A stretch of 33,125 bases of DNA from Streptomyces spongiae (GTDB lineage: Bacteria; Actinomycetota; Actinomycetes; Streptomycetales; Streptomycetaceae), in contig NZ_VJZC01000048.1 in assembly GCF_009377185.1 (NCBI RefSeq), positions 1 to 33,125 on the forward strand, given 5' to 3'. The position numbers and the translations under genes are program-made. The notes below the pieces were generated by a model, which saw only the letters and a list, made by a program, of their open reading frames with translations, was not told where the DNA came from and did no database searches. Within the stretch, counting starts at the first letter, position 1, and each line of letters begins with the position of its first letter. This document shows, piece by piece, positions 11,075 to 20,207 of the stretch.

Positions 11075-11491
11075 ATGTCGGTCGTTCTCGGATACGACGA
11101 GTCCCCGGGCGCGGTCCGCGCCCTACGTGTCGCCATCGAGGTGTCGGCCACGTACGGTGAGCCGCTCGTGCTGGTCTACGGCGCCGCGGCACCGGGCGGC
11201 CTCGGCGAGGAGTCCACCGCCCACCGCGAGGCCGTTCACGAGGCCGGACGCGCCACGCTCGGTCACGCCGTCAGGGTGGCCGGTGAGGCCGGCGTACGGA
11301 CCACCGTGGAAGTCATCGACCAGAGACCGGCGGAAGCGCTGATCGACGCCGCGGACCGGCATGCGGCGAGGCTCATCGTGGTCGGCACCTGGGGCGAGAG
11401 CCCCCTGCGTGGAGCGCTCCTGGGTTCGACGCCTCACAAACTGCTGCACCTGTCCCGCACTCCGGTGCTGTGCGTGCCCACCGAGCTGTGA
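11075..11491 (+). CDS. universal stress protein (UspA family)
   Basis: A 138-aa single-domain Usp protein. It begins MSVVLGYDESPGAVRALR and ends with the ATP-binding-type loop VVGTWGESPLRGALLGSTPHKLL followed by RTPVLCVP, close to the G-2x-G-9x-G(S/T) pattern. The longer reading frame upstream overlaps the permease; ATG 11075 is preferred because AAGGAG (11061-11066) sits 8 nt upstream. Coupling to the permease suggests a regulatory partner of the transporter, as seen with other Usp-transporter pairs, but this is inference. Confidence 0.87.
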   Translation: MSVVLGYDESPGAVRALRVAIEVSATYGEPLVLVYGAAAPGGLGEESTAHREAVHEAGRATLGHAVRVAGEAGVRTTVEVIDQRPAEALIDAADRHAARLIVVGTWGESPLRGALLGSTPHKLLHLSRTPVLCVPTEL

Positions 11492-11541
11492 CCGGACCGG
11501 GGAGCCGGTCCGCGCCGGGGACATTTCGCCGGGGTAGGTAA

Positions 11542-11704
11542 GGCCATGGTAACTTCCGCTCGCCAGTCGAACTCGCGTACGCGGCAGTCCGCGTGCATGG
11601 GTCAGGGAATCCGGTGAGAGTCCGGAGCTGACGCGCAGCGGTGAGGGTGACGGGCGGGGCAGCGGCCCCGCGACGGTGTGCCCGAGTCCGAATACCTGCT
11701 GGCC
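11542..11704 (+). promoter_or_regulatory. cobalamin (B12) riboswitch
   Basis: Conserved pieces of the cobalamin aptamer appear in order: ccggtgagagtccgg at 11611-11625, gctgacgcgcagcggt at 11627-11642, and the B12-box-like gaatacctgct at 11690-11700. GGCCA at 11542-11546 can pair with TGGCC at 11700-11704 to close the P1 stem. It precedes the start codon at 11760 by about 55 nt. Binding of cobalamin is expected to reduce expression of the downstream importer. The short distance to the start favours translational control, but I cannot exclude termination. Confidence 0.9.
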
Positions 11705-11759
11705 GCCGACCGTCCGAACGGGTCCCGCGTATGGGCCTCGACGTCCAGAAAGCCTCACC

Positions 11760-12797
11760 GTGCACCTCACACGCACCACCCGCTGTTCCGTCCTGCTCCT
11801 CTCCGGGGCGCTGCTGTTGTCCGCCTGCGGCTCGGGCGACTCGTCCGGTACGTCGGGGAAGTCCGACGCCGGGGGCAACGCGGTCTCCCTCGACAACTGC
11901 GGGCAGAAGGTGACGGTCGAGAACCCGCCGAAGCGGGCCGTCTCCCTGAACCAGGGCACCACCGAGATCATGCTGTCCCTCGGCCTCGCCGACCGTATGG
12001 TGGGCACCGCCACGTGGACCGACCCGGTCCTCAAGGGGCTTCAGAAGGCAGGCGCCAAGGTCCCGCGGCTCGCCGACAACCAGCCGTCGTTCGAGAAGGT
12101 CCTGGAGACCGAGCCGGACTTCGTGGCCTCCTCCTTCGCCTCCACCCTCGGCAAGGGCGGCGTGGCTCCCCGGGAGAAGTTCGAGGAGCTGGGCGTGCCG
12201 ACGTACCTCTCGCCCTCCGACTGCCAGGGCAAGGACAACACCGGGGCCAGTGACGGCGAGCGGACCAGGCCGCTGGCCATGGACAGCGTCTACCAGGAAG
12301 TGCTGGAGCTGGCGCGGGTCTTCGGGGTGGAGGAGCGCGGTCGGAAGCTGGTCACGCAACTGAAGAACCGGGTGTCGAAGGCCACGTCCGGGATCGACGC
12401 CGAGGACACCACGATCCTGTACTGGTTCGCGAACCAGGAGTCGCCCTACATGGCGGGCTGCTGCGGCGCCCCCGGCGTCGTCACCAACGAACTCGGCGCG
12501 AAGAACGTCTTCGACGACACCAAGCAGGAGTGGCCGCAGGTCAGTTGGGAGACCGTCGCGGACCGCAACCCGGACGTGCTGGTCATCGGCGACCTCGTCC
12601 GCGAGCAGGAGACCGCGGAGACCGCCGAGAAGAAGATCGAGTTCCTGGAGTCCAACGCGGCGACCAAGAACATGGACGCGGTCAAGGAGAAGCGGTACGT
12701 GCTGCTCAGCGGCCAGGCGATGAATCCGTCGATCCGCACGGTGGAAGGCGTGGAGAAGGTCGCCGCGGCGCTGCGCGAGTACGGGCTCGCCGGATGA
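11760..12797 (+). CDS. btuF: B12-class ABC transporter substrate-binding lipoprotein
   Basis: A 345-aa lipoprotein of the BtuF/FecB (periplasmic-binding-protein type III) class. The signal sequence RCSVLLLSGALLLSAC ends in a lipobox (LSAC) with the acylated Cys near residue 22. The mature part opens NCGQKVTVENPPKRAV, then GLADRMVGTA, typical of the first lobe. It should capture cobalamin or a corrinoid outside the membrane for the permease encoded next. Start GTG 11760 directly precedes the signal peptide; an ATG at 11676 lies inside the riboswitch and is rejected. The stop overlaps the next start as ATGA. The B12 assignment rests on the riboswitch; the protein alone would also fit a siderophore carrier. 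Confidence 0.85.
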   Translation: MHLTRTTRCSVLLLSGALLLSACGSGDSSGTSGKSDAGGNAVSLDNCGQKVTVENPPKRAVSLNQGTTEIMLSLGLADRMVGTATWTDPVLKGLQKAGAKVPRLADNQPSFEKVLETEPDFVASSFASTLGKGGVAPREKFEELGVPTYLSPSDCQGKDNTGASDGERTRPLAMDSVYQEVLELARVFGVEERGRKLVTQLKNRVSKATSGIDAEDTTILYWFANQESPYMAGCCGAPGVVTNELGAKNVFDDTKQEWPQVSWETVADRNPDVLVIGDLVREQETAETAEKKIEFLESNAATKNMDAVKEKRYVLLSGQAMNPSIRTVEGVEKVAAALREYGLAG

Positions 12798-13858
12798 CCA
12801 CCGCGCTGCGGTCCCTCGGAGCCCGACGACTTCGGGGCGCGGCCGGTGGGCTGCGTACGGCAGCCGGTCTGGGCGTCGGACTCACGCTGCTCGCCCTGTC
12901 CGTCGCCGTGGCCATCACCATCGGTCCGGCGGACATCGGTGTCGGGGACGTCTGGTCCGTGGTCGCCTCCCACCTGGGCTGGGACACGACGGAGATGTCG
13001 CCGATCCGGGACGGCATCGTGTGGAACCTGCGGCTGCCGCGCACCCTGCTCGCGGCGGTGTGCGGGGCCGGGCTCGCCCTGTGCGGTGCGGTGATGCAGT
13101 CGTTGCTGCGCAACCCGCTCGCCGACCCGTTCGTTCTGGGCGTGTCCTCCGGGGCGTCGACCGGAGCCGTCCTCGTGGTCGTCCTCGGTTTCGGCGGTGG
13201 CGTGCTGTCCGTGTCGGCGGGCGCGTTCGTGGGGGCGCTCGTCTCGTTCGCGCTGGTGCTGGTGCTCAGCCACACGCTCGGCGGGACGACGGACCGGGTG
13301 GTGCTGGCGGGTGTGGCCGCGATGCAGTTGTTCTCCGCCGTGACGTCGTTCGTGGTGATGACGGCGGCCGACGCCGAGACCACCCGCGGGGTGCTGTTCT
13401 GGCTGCTGGGGTCGCTCAGCGGGGCCGGCTGGACCGAGGTGTGGCTCTGCCTGGCCGTCCTGGCGACGGCTGTGGTGGTCTGCCTCGGGTACGCGCGCAC
13501 GCTCGACGCCTTCGCCTTCGGCCAGGACGCGGCGGCCACCCTCGGGGTCGCGGTCGCCCGGACACGGCTGGTGCTGCTGTGCGTGACCGCGCTGCTGACG
13601 GCCGCACTGGTCAGCGCGGCGGGCGCGATCGGCTTCGTCGGCCTGGTCCTGCCGCACGCCGCCCGCGCGCTCGTCGGCCCGGGGCACGGCCGGCTGCTGC
13701 CGGTCACCGCGGTCGCCGGGGCGGTGTTCCTGGTGTGGGCCGACACCCTGGCCCGTACCGTCCTCGATCCCCAGGAGGTACCGGTGGGCGTGGTGACCTC
13801 GCTCGTCGGCGTGCCCGCGTTCGTCCTGGTCCTGTACCGCACGAGGAGGCCGCGATGA
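12794..13858 (+). CDS. btuC: B12-class ABC transporter permease (FecCD/BtuC family)
   Basis: A 354-aa membrane protein with about ten hydrophobic segments. The family signature RLPRTLLAAVCGAGLALCG and then LRNPLADPFVLGVSSGAS is present in the second and third segments, and GAIGFVGLVLPHAAR near the C-terminus is the coupling-helix region that touches the ATPase. It forms a homodimeric channel for the substrate delivered by the preceding lipoprotein. The start overlaps the upstream stop by ATGA and its own stop overlaps the ATPase start the same way, so all three proteins are translationally coupled below the cobalamin riboswitch. Confidence 0.9.
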   Translation: MTTALRSLGARRLRGAAGGLRTAAGLGVGLTLLALSVAVAITIGPADIGVGDVWSVVASHLGWDTTEMSPIRDGIVWNLRLPRTLLAAVCGAGLALCGAVMQSLLRNPLADPFVLGVSSGASTGAVLVVVLGFGGGVLSVSAGAFVGALVSFALVLVLSHTLGGTTDRVVLAGVAAMQLFSAVTSFVVMTAADAETTRGVLFWLLGSLSGAGWTEVWLCLAVLATAVVVCLGYARTLDAFAFGQDAAATLGVAVARTRLVLLCVTALLTAALVSAAGAIGFVGLVLPHAARALVGPGHGRLLPVTAVAGAVFLVWADTLARTVLDPQEVPVGVVTSLVGVPAFVLVLYRTRRPR

Positions 13859-14694
13859 CGACCGGCACGGAACAGAGCGACACCGAGCGGCGCGACCCCG
13901 ACTCGTCCGCCCGGCCCTCCACCCTCGCCGCCGACCGCGTGAGCCGCACCGCCGACGGACGGCTGATCCTCGACGGTGTCAGCCTCACCCCCCGGCCCGG
14001 CTCGGTGACCGGGTTGCTGGGCCCCAACGGGTCCGGGAAGTCGACCCTGTTGCGGCTGCTGGCCGGGGTGCTCTCCCCGGCCTCGGGCGTCGTCACCCTG
14101 GACGGGCGTCCGCTGGGCGACTGGGGGCGCCGTGCCGTGGCCCGGCGGGTCGCCGTCGTCGAGCAGCAGACGGACACCCTCGTTGAGCTGACCGTCCTCG
14201 ACGTCGTACGCCTGGGCCGCATCCCGCACCGCCGCGCCTGGACTCCGACGTCCGAGGCGGACGAGACAGCCGTCCGCACCTCCCTGGAGCGCACCGGGCT
14301 CACCGACCGCGCGGACCAGCCCTGGCACACGCTCTCCGGCGGCGAACGCCAGCGTGTCCAGATCGCCCGCGCCCTCGCCCAGGAACCGCGCGAGCTGCTC
14401 CTCGACGAACCGACCAACCACCTGGACATCCAGCACCAGTTGGACCTGCTGAACCTGGTCGCCGGCCTGCCCGTCACGAGCGTCGTCGCCCTGCACGACC
14501 TGAACCTGGCTGCCATGTACTGCGACCAGGTCGTCGTACTCCGGCAGGGACAGGTGGTGGCCACCGGCACCCCGGGCACCACCCTGACCGAGTCCCTGCT
14601 GGCCGACGTCTATGGCGTACGGGCCACGGTCACCCGCCCCGGCCCCGGCGACCAGCCGCACATACGCTTCCTGGGGACGGTCGCCGGGGACTGA
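13855..14694 (+). CDS. btuD: B12-class ABC transporter ATPase
   Basis: A 279-aa ABC ATPase. Walker A is GPNGSGKST, the Q-loop region reads VVEQQTD, the signature is LSGGERQRV, Walker B is LLLDEPTNHLD and the switch His is in ALHDLNLA. It powers import through the BtuC-like permease. The true start is ATG 13855, overlapping the permease stop; the much longer reading frame reaching back into the permease gene is a shadow. The first 20 residues are charged and variable. It is the last gene of the riboswitch-controlled operon. Confidence 0.9.
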   Translation: MTTGTEQSDTERRDPDSSARPSTLAADRVSRTADGRLILDGVSLTPRPGSVTGLLGPNGSGKSTLLRLLAGVLSPASGVVTLDGRPLGDWGRRAVARRVAVVEQQTDTLVELTVLDVVRLGRIPHRRAWTPTSEADETAVRTSLERTGLTDRADQPWHTLSGGERQRVQIARALAQEPRELLLDEPTNHLDIQHQLDLLNLVAGLPVTSVVALHDLNLAAMYCDQVVVLRQGQVVATGTPGTTLTESLLADVYGVRATVTRPGPGDQPHIRFLGTVAGD

Positions 14695-14751
14695 GCGGCA
14701 CGTCGCTCTCGGCGGTCGCGACACAGGTCGGTACCGTCCGCTCCTATGCCC

Positions 14752-14773
14752 CGGGCCGCAGTCCAGCGGCCCG
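14752..14773 (+). promoter_or_regulatory. hairpin just upstream of the kup ribosome binding site
   Basis: CGGGCCGC at 14752-14759 pairs with GCGGCCCG at 14766-14773 around a 6-nt loop. It ends a few bases before the GGAGGAGG ribosome binding site of kup. It could end the upstream transport operon or shape kup translation. There is no U-run after it. Confidence 0.4.
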
Positions 14774-14790
14774 CACGGAGGAGGGTCACC

Positions 14791-16759
14791 ATGGCCGGTC
14801 GCCGACAGACCACCGCGTCGGATGACGGATCCGCATCGAAGGCGCCTGACGCTCGGGCGAGCGGGCGCGACGTGGTGCGTCTCGGCGTGGTGATCGGTGC
14901 TCTGGGGGTGGTCTTCGGCGACATCGGGACCAGTCCGATCTACACCCTCCAGACGGTGTTCAACCCGAGCGACCCGCACCCCGTCCCGGTCACCACGGAC
15001 AACGTGTACGGGGTGGTGTCACTGGTGTTCTGGTCGGTGGTGATCATCGTCCTGGTCACCTGTGTGCTGCTGGCGATGCGTGCCGACAACGACGGTGAGG
15101 GCGGCATCATGGCGCTGATCACCCTCTTGCGGCGGTGGAGCGCACAGCGGGGCGGGCGGGCCGCCGTGGTCCTGGCAGCACTGGGGATTTTCGGTGCGTC
15201 GCTGTTCTTCGGAGACAGCATGATCACCCCGGCGATCTCGGTGCTGTCCGCGGTGGAGGGACTCAAGGTCGTCGAGCCGTCACTGGACAGCGCGATCGTG
15301 CCGATCACGGCGGTGATCATCGTGCTGCTGTTCCTGGTGCAGCGCAGAGGAACCGCGGCGGTGGGCCGGGGGTTCGGGCCCGCATGATCGCCTGGTTCGT
15401 GGCCATCGGCGCGAGCGGCATCGCCGGCATCACCGACCAGCCGGACATCCTCAAGGCGCTGTCGCCGGGCTACGCCCTGGGCTTTCTGGTGGGCCACTGG
15501 GGCACCGCCTTCTTCGCCCTGGCCGCGGTCGTGCTCGCGGTCACCGGTGCGGAGGCGCTCTACGCCGACATGGGGCACTTCGGCCGCCGGGCGATCACCC
15601 GCGGCTGGCTGTTCCTCGTCTTCCCCGCGTGCGTCCTGAGCTACCTCGGCCAGGGCGCGCTGATCCTCGACGATCTGGACAACATCAGCAGTCCGTTCTT
15701 CCTGCTCGTGCCCGACTGGGGACGGTGGCCGATGATCCTGCTGGCCACGGCGGCCACCGTCATCGCCTCCCAGGCCGTGATCACCGGCGCCTACTCGGTA
15801 GCCTCGCAGGCCGCCCAGCTCGGCTACCTGCCGAGGCTGCGGATCGCGCACACCTCCGAATCCACGATCGGCCAGATCTACGTCCCCTGGATCAACTGGC
15901 TGCTCATGGTCTCGGTCCCACCCTGGTCTTCGCCTTCCGCACCTCCGCGGCGCTGGCCTTCGCGTTCGGCATGGCGGTCACCGGCACCATCACCATCACC
16001 ACCCTTCTGTTCTTCTACGTCGCCCGCGCGAAGTGGGGAACGCCCGTGTGGCTGCTCGCCATCGGCGCGACCGTGCTGCTCCTGGTGGACCTGCTGTTCG
16101 TGGCCGCCAACCTGACCAAGCTCGTCCACGGCGCGTGGCTGCCGCTGCTCATCGGCCTCACCGCGTTCACCGTCATGACGACCTGGCAACGCGGCCGCGA
16201 GATCGTCACCGCGGAACGAGCGCGCGAGGAAGGCCCGCTGCCCGAGTTCATCGCCGACCTCCGCCGCTCCGAGGAGGGGCGGACGCTCCGGGTGCCCGGC
16301 ACGGCGGTCTTCCTCAACCGGGGCAAGCAGAGCGCCCCGCTGGCCATGCGGGCCAACGTCGAGCACAACCATGTGCGGCACGACCAGGTCGTGATCCTGT
16401 CCATCGAGACCGAGCCCGTGCCCCGCGTCCCCGCCGGCCGAAAAGTCGTCGTCGACGACCTCGGCTATGCCGACGACGGGATCATCCACGTCACCGCCCG
16501 GTTCCGCTACATGGAGACACCGGACGTACCCGGCGCCCTGGCGATGCTCGACCCGGCCCAAACCGAAGGCTCGCTGCGGCTCGACCAGGCGTCCTACTAC
16601 CTGTCGAAGATCGAACTCCGCCGCGGAAAGGCACGGACGATGGCCCCCTGGCGCAAGCGGCTGTTCGTCGCCACCTCCTACATCACGGCGGACGCCGCCG
16701 AGTACTTCAGCCTGCCCAGGGACCGTACGGTCATCATGGGCTCACATATCGAGGTGTAG
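14791..16759 (+). pseudogene. kup: Kup-family potassium transporter, broken by two frameshifts
   Basis: Kup/HAK/KT potassium:proton symporter sequence spread over three frames. Piece 1 runs 14791-15387 ([55 protein letters not shown]). Piece 2 is in frame from 15384 to about 15917 ([42 protein letters not shown]). Piece 3 runs from 15920 to 16759 ([20 protein letters not shown] and the cytoplasmic tail). Each junction is repaired by adding one base: within GC at 15382-15383 and CC at 15918-15919. Repaired, the protein is about 656 aa, normal for Kup. Start ATG 14791 has GGAGGAGG upstream. At the first break the stop and an internal ATG overlap (ATGA). Either a decayed gene or two sequencing errors. 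It converges with kdpD 9 bp away. Confidence 0.85.
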
Positions 16760-16768
16760 CCCGGCCGC

Positions 16769-19330
16769 TCAGGAAGCCTCCGCGGGCTGGGCGTCGGCGG
16801 ACGAGGGAGCGTCGGGCTGTGGCATCGGACGTGCCGGTGCCGTCGGCAGGCTGAGGACCATGGTGAGGCCGCCTCCTGGGGTGTCCTCGGCGGCGAGGGT
16901 GCCGCCCATGGCGTCGGTGAAGCCGCGGGCGACGGCGAGGCCCAGGCCGACGCCGGCGCCGCGCGGGGCGTCGCCGTAGCGCTGGAAGGGTTCGAAGATG
17001 CGGTCCTTGGCTACGTCGGGGACGCCGGGGCCGCGGTCCACCACGCGGAGTTCCACGCGATCGGCGATGACACTCGCCGACACGAGCACCGGCGTGCCCT
17101 CGGGGTGGTACTTCACCGCGTTCTCCACGACGTTGGCGACCGCCCGCTCCAGCAGTCCCTTGTCCACGGCGACCATCGGCAGGGTCTCGGGAACATCCAG
17201 CTCCACGCTGTCCTCCGGCACCCCGACGAGCGCCATCGGCACCACCTCGTCGAGGTCGATCTCGCGGATCAGCGGGGTGACCGTGCCGGTCTGGAGGCGG
17301 GACATGTCGAGGAGGTTGCCCACCAGGTTGTCGAGGCGGTCGGCGCCCTCCTCGATCGCGGCCAGGAGTTCGGCCTGGTCCTCCTCGGACCACTCCACGT
17401 CGGCCGACCGCAGCGAGGAGACGGACACCTTGATTCCGGCGAGCGGGGTGCGCAGGTCGTGGCTGACGGCGGCCAGCAGGGCCGTGCGGATGCGGTTGCC
17501 CTCGGCCAGTTCCTTGGCCTGGTCCGCCTCGTGCTTGAGCCGTCGGCGGTCCAGGACCACGGCGGCCTGCGCGGCGAACGCGGCCAGCACCCGGCGGTCC
17601 TCGGCCGGCAGCACCCGGCCGGTCAGCGCGAGCGCCATGTGATCCCCGGCCGGTACGTCGACGTCCGCGTCCTCGGGCGAGAGGCAGGGGCGCGGGCCGA
17701 CACTGCCCGCGCACGTCCAGGGGTCGACGTCGCTCTGCCGTTCCAGCAGGGCGACGGACTCCATGTTGAAGGTCTCACGGACCTGCTCCAGCAGCGCTTC
17801 CAGGCTGGTCTCGCCGCGCAGCACGCTCCCGGCGAGGAAGGAGAGGATCTCGGACTCGGCGCGCAGCCGGGCCGCCTGCTGGGTGCGGCGGGCCGCGAGG
17901 TCCACCACGGACGCCACCGACACCGCGACACCGACGAAGACCACGATGGCGACGAGGTTCCGGGGGTCGGCGATCGCCAGCCGGTGCAGGGGCGGGGTGA
18001 AGTAGTAGTTCAGCAGCAGGGAGCCGAACGCCGCCGAGGCGAGGGCCGGGTACAGGCCGCCCAGCAGCGCGGCCGCCACGGTCAGCGCCAGGAACAGCAG
18101 CATGTCGTTGGCGAGACCGAGGTCCGCGTCGGTGTTGGTGAGGAGCAGGGTGAGGAGGGCCGGGCCGAGCACGCCCACGAGCCAGCCGGCGATGATCCGC
18201 GTGCGGCCGAGCCGTGTTCCCCGGGCGAGGGGCAGTCCGCGTCCCTTGCCGGCCTCGTCGTGGGTGATCAGGTGGACGTCCAGGTCGGGCCCGGAGTCCC
18301 GGGCGACCGTCGCGCCGACGCCCGGGCCGAAGACGTACTGCCACCCCTTGCGCCGTGAGACGCCGAGCACGATCTGGGTGGCGTTGACCCCGCGCGCGAA
18401 GTCCAGCAGCGCCACCGGGACGTCCTCGCCGACGACGTGGTGGAAGGTGCCGCCGAGGTCCTCCACCAGGGTGCGCTGCACCGCCAGCTCCTTCGGCGAC
18501 GCGGACGTCAGGCCGTCGCTGCGGGAGATGTAGACGGCCAGTACCTCGCCGCCGGCGCCCTTCTCCGCGAGCCGGGCGGCCCGGCGGATGAGCGTGCGGC
18601 CCTCGGGCCCACCGGTCAGCCCGACGACGATCCGTTCGCGCGAGCCCCAGATCGCCGACACCTGGTGCTCGCTGCGGTACTCGGTCAGGTACTCGTCGAC
18701 GCGGTCGGCCACCCACAGCAGCGCCAGCTCGCGCAGGGCCGTGAGGTTGCCGGGGCGGAAGTAGTTCGACAGGGCCGCGTCGACCTTGTCCGGCTTGTAG
18801 ATGTTGCCGTGCGCCATACGGCGCCGCAGGGCCTGCGGTGACATGTCGACCAGTTCCACCTGGTCCGCGCGACGCACCACCTCGTCCGGAACGGTCTCCC
18901 GCTGCCGTACGCCCGTGATCGACTCGACGACGTCACCGAGGGATTCCAGATGCTGGATGTTGACGGTCGATATGACGTCTATCCCGGCCGCGAGCAGTTC
19001 CTCGACGTCCTGCCAGCGCTTGTCGTTGCGGGAACCGGGGACGTTCGTGTGCGCGAGCTCGTCCACGAGGGCCACCTGGGGGCGCCGGGCCAGGACCACG
19101 TCCACGTCCATCTCGGTGAAGACGCCGCCCCGGTACTCCAGCTCCCGGCGCGGGATCTCGTCCAGGCCGTGCAGCATCACCTCGGTGCGCGGCCGGTGGT
19201 GGTGCTCCACGAAGGCGACCACACAGTCCGTGCCGCGCTCGACGCGGCGGTGGGCCTCCGACAGCATGGCGTAGGTCTTGCCGACGCCCGGTGCCGCACC
19301 GAGGTAGATCCGGAGCGTGCCGCGTGCCAT
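16769..19330 (-). CDS. kdpD: KdpD osmosensitive potassium-channel sensor histidine kinase
   Basis: An 853-aa membrane sensor kinase that controls kdpFABC together with KdpE. Domain order: KdpD N-terminal domain (about 1-210) with Walker A GAAPGVGKT and VDELAHTNVPGSRN; a Usp-like domain (about 225-350); a DUF4118-type four-helix membrane segment (about 375-480); a GAF-like region (about 500-610); HisKA with VSHDLRTPLAG, phospho-acceptor His624; and an HATPase domain with NAVKYH, RVVDRGPGVP and GVGLGLAVARG. All catalytic boxes are present. Start ATG 19330. It lies downstream of kdpE, the reverse of the E. coli D-E order, and is separated from it by 73 bp. Confidence 0.95.
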   Translation of the reverse strand: MARGTLRIYLGAAPGVGKTYAMLSEAHRRVERGTDCVVAFVEHHHRPRTEVMLHGLDEIPRRELEYRGGVFTEMDVDVVLARRPQVALVDELAHTNVPGSRNDKRWQDVEELLAAGIDVISTVNIQHLESLGDVVESITGVRQRETVPDEVVRRADQVELVDMSPQALRRRMAHGNIYKPDKVDAALSNYFRPGNLTALRELALLWVADRVDEYLTEYRSEHQVSAIWGSRERIVVGLTGGPEGRTLIRRAARLAEKGAGGEVLAVYISRSDGLTSASPKELAVQRTLVEDLGGTFHHVVGEDVPVALLDFARGVNATQIVLGVSRRKGWQYVFGPGVGATVARDSGPDLDVHLITHDEAGKGRGLPLARGTRLGRTRIIAGWLVGVLGPALLTLLLTNTDADLGLANDMLLFLALTVAAALLGGLYPALASAAFGSLLLNYYFTPPLHRLAIADPRNLVAIVVFVGVAVSVASVVDLAARRTQQAARLRAESEILSFLAGSVLRGETSLEALLEQVRETFNMESVALLERQSDVDPWTCAGSVGPRPCLSPEDADVDVPAGDHMALALTGRVLPAEDRRVLAAFAAQAAVVLDRRRLKHEADQAKELAEGNRIRTALLAAVSHDLRTPLAGIKVSVSSLRSADVEWSEEDQAELLAAIEEGADRLDNLVGNLLDMSRLQTGTVTPLIREIDLDEVVPMALVGVPEDSVELDVPETLPMVAVDKGLLERAVANVVENAVKYHPEGTPVLVSASVIADRVELRVVDRGPGVPDVAKDRIFEPFQRYGDAPRGAGVGLGLAVARGFTDAMGGTLAAEDTPGGGLTMVLSLPTAPARPMPQPDAPSSADAQPAEAS

Positions 19331-19403
19331 GGTTCTCGTCTCTGCTCTGCGGTCGTGGGCGGTCGTGGCGGTCGTAGGCGGTTGGAAAGTCGGGGCGGGG
19401 GGG

Positions 19404-20087
19404 TCAGCGCTCGAAGCGATACCCCATGCCCGGCTCGGTGATCAGGTAGCGCGGGTGGGAGGGGTCGGCCTCCAGTTTGCGGCGCAGCTGGGCCATGTAG
19501 ACCCGCAGGTAGTTGGTCTTGTTGCTCACCGACACGCCCCACACCTCCTGCAGGAGGTGCTTCTGGGTGACCAGGCGCCCGGGGTTGGTGACCAGGATCT
19601 CCAGCAGGTGCCACTCCGTGGGCGTCAGCCGCACGTCGTGCCCGGCGCGGCGGACCTTCTTGGCGAGCAGGTCGATGGTGAAGCCGTCCGTCTCGACCAG
19701 GGTCGTCTCGGGCGCGAGCGGCATGTCCTCGGTGCGTCGGACGGCGGCCCGCAGACGGGCCAGGAGTTCTTCCATGCTGAACGGCTTGGTGATGTAGTCG
19801 TCCGCGCCCGCGTCGAGCGCCGCCACCTTCTCGTCGGAGGCGCGGCGCGCGGAGAGCACGAGGACGGGTACGCGGGTCCAGCCGCGCAGGGCCTTGATGA
19901 CGTCGACGCCGTCCATGTCGGGCAGTCCGAGGTCGAGCATCACCACGTCGGGCGGGCCGGCGGCGGCGAGGCGGAGCGCGGTGGCACCGTCGGGGGCCGC
20001 GTCCACGCCGTACTGGCGGGCCTGGAGGTTGATCACGAGGGCCTTGGCGAGCTGGGGGTCGTCTTCCACGACCAGCACCCTGGTCAT
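19404..20087 (-). CDS. kdpE: KdpE response regulator
   Basis: A 227-aa OmpR-class regulator. The receiver domain (1-120) has the acidic pair Asp9-Asp10, phospho-acceptor Asp52 (VVMLDLGLPD), and Lys101 in ITKPFS. The C-terminal winged helix (about 130-227) reads LTPTEWHLLEILVTNPGRLV and ends GMGYRFER, the usual family ending. It should receive phosphate from KdpD and activate kdpFABC. Start ATG 20087. It is 3' of kdpC, from which a strong hairpin separates it, so it may have its own promoter or depend on read-through. Confidence 0.95.
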   Translation of the reverse strand: MTRVLVVEDDPQLAKALVINLQARQYGVDAAPDGATALRLAAAGPPDVVMLDLGLPDMDGVDVIKALRGWTRVPVLVLSARRASDEKVAALDAGADDYITKPFSMEELLARLRAAVRRTEDMPLAPETTLVETDGFTIDLLAKKVRRAGHDVRLTPTEWHLLEILVTNPGRLVTQKHLLQEVWGVSVSNKTNYLRVYMAQLRRKLEADPSHPRYLITEPGMGYRFER

Positions 20088-20144
20088 CGGTGTGCACCTT
20101 TTCCTGTCGTGGGGCCGAAGGGAGAACCACCGGTTTCATGGCGG

Positions 20145-20190
20145 CGGGAGCCGGCGGGCCCGGAGTGGGTTCCAGGTCCGCCGGCTCCCG
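20145..20190. terminator. hairpin between kdpC and kdpE
   Basis: CGGGAGCCGGCGG at 20145-20157 pairs perfectly with CCGCCGGCTCCCG at 20178-20190 (13 bp) around a 20-nt loop. It begins 18 bp beyond the kdpC stop codon in the direction of minus-strand transcription. No clear U-run follows, which is common for actinobacterial terminators. It probably reduces read-through from kdpFABC into kdpED. Confidence 0.6.
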
Positions 20191-20207
20191 GTGGTGTCGT
20201 CACGACA

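Noticed and set aside
11676..11759. ATG start 28 codons upstream for the B12-class lipoprotein
   Set aside because: It lies inside the riboswitch aptamer, and the signal peptide begins directly at GTG 11760.
15384..15387. Programmed frameshift or deliberate split of kup into coupled genes
   Set aside because: No slippery sequence is present, a second unrelated break follows at 15918, and each break is fixed by one base, so decay or sequence error is simpler.
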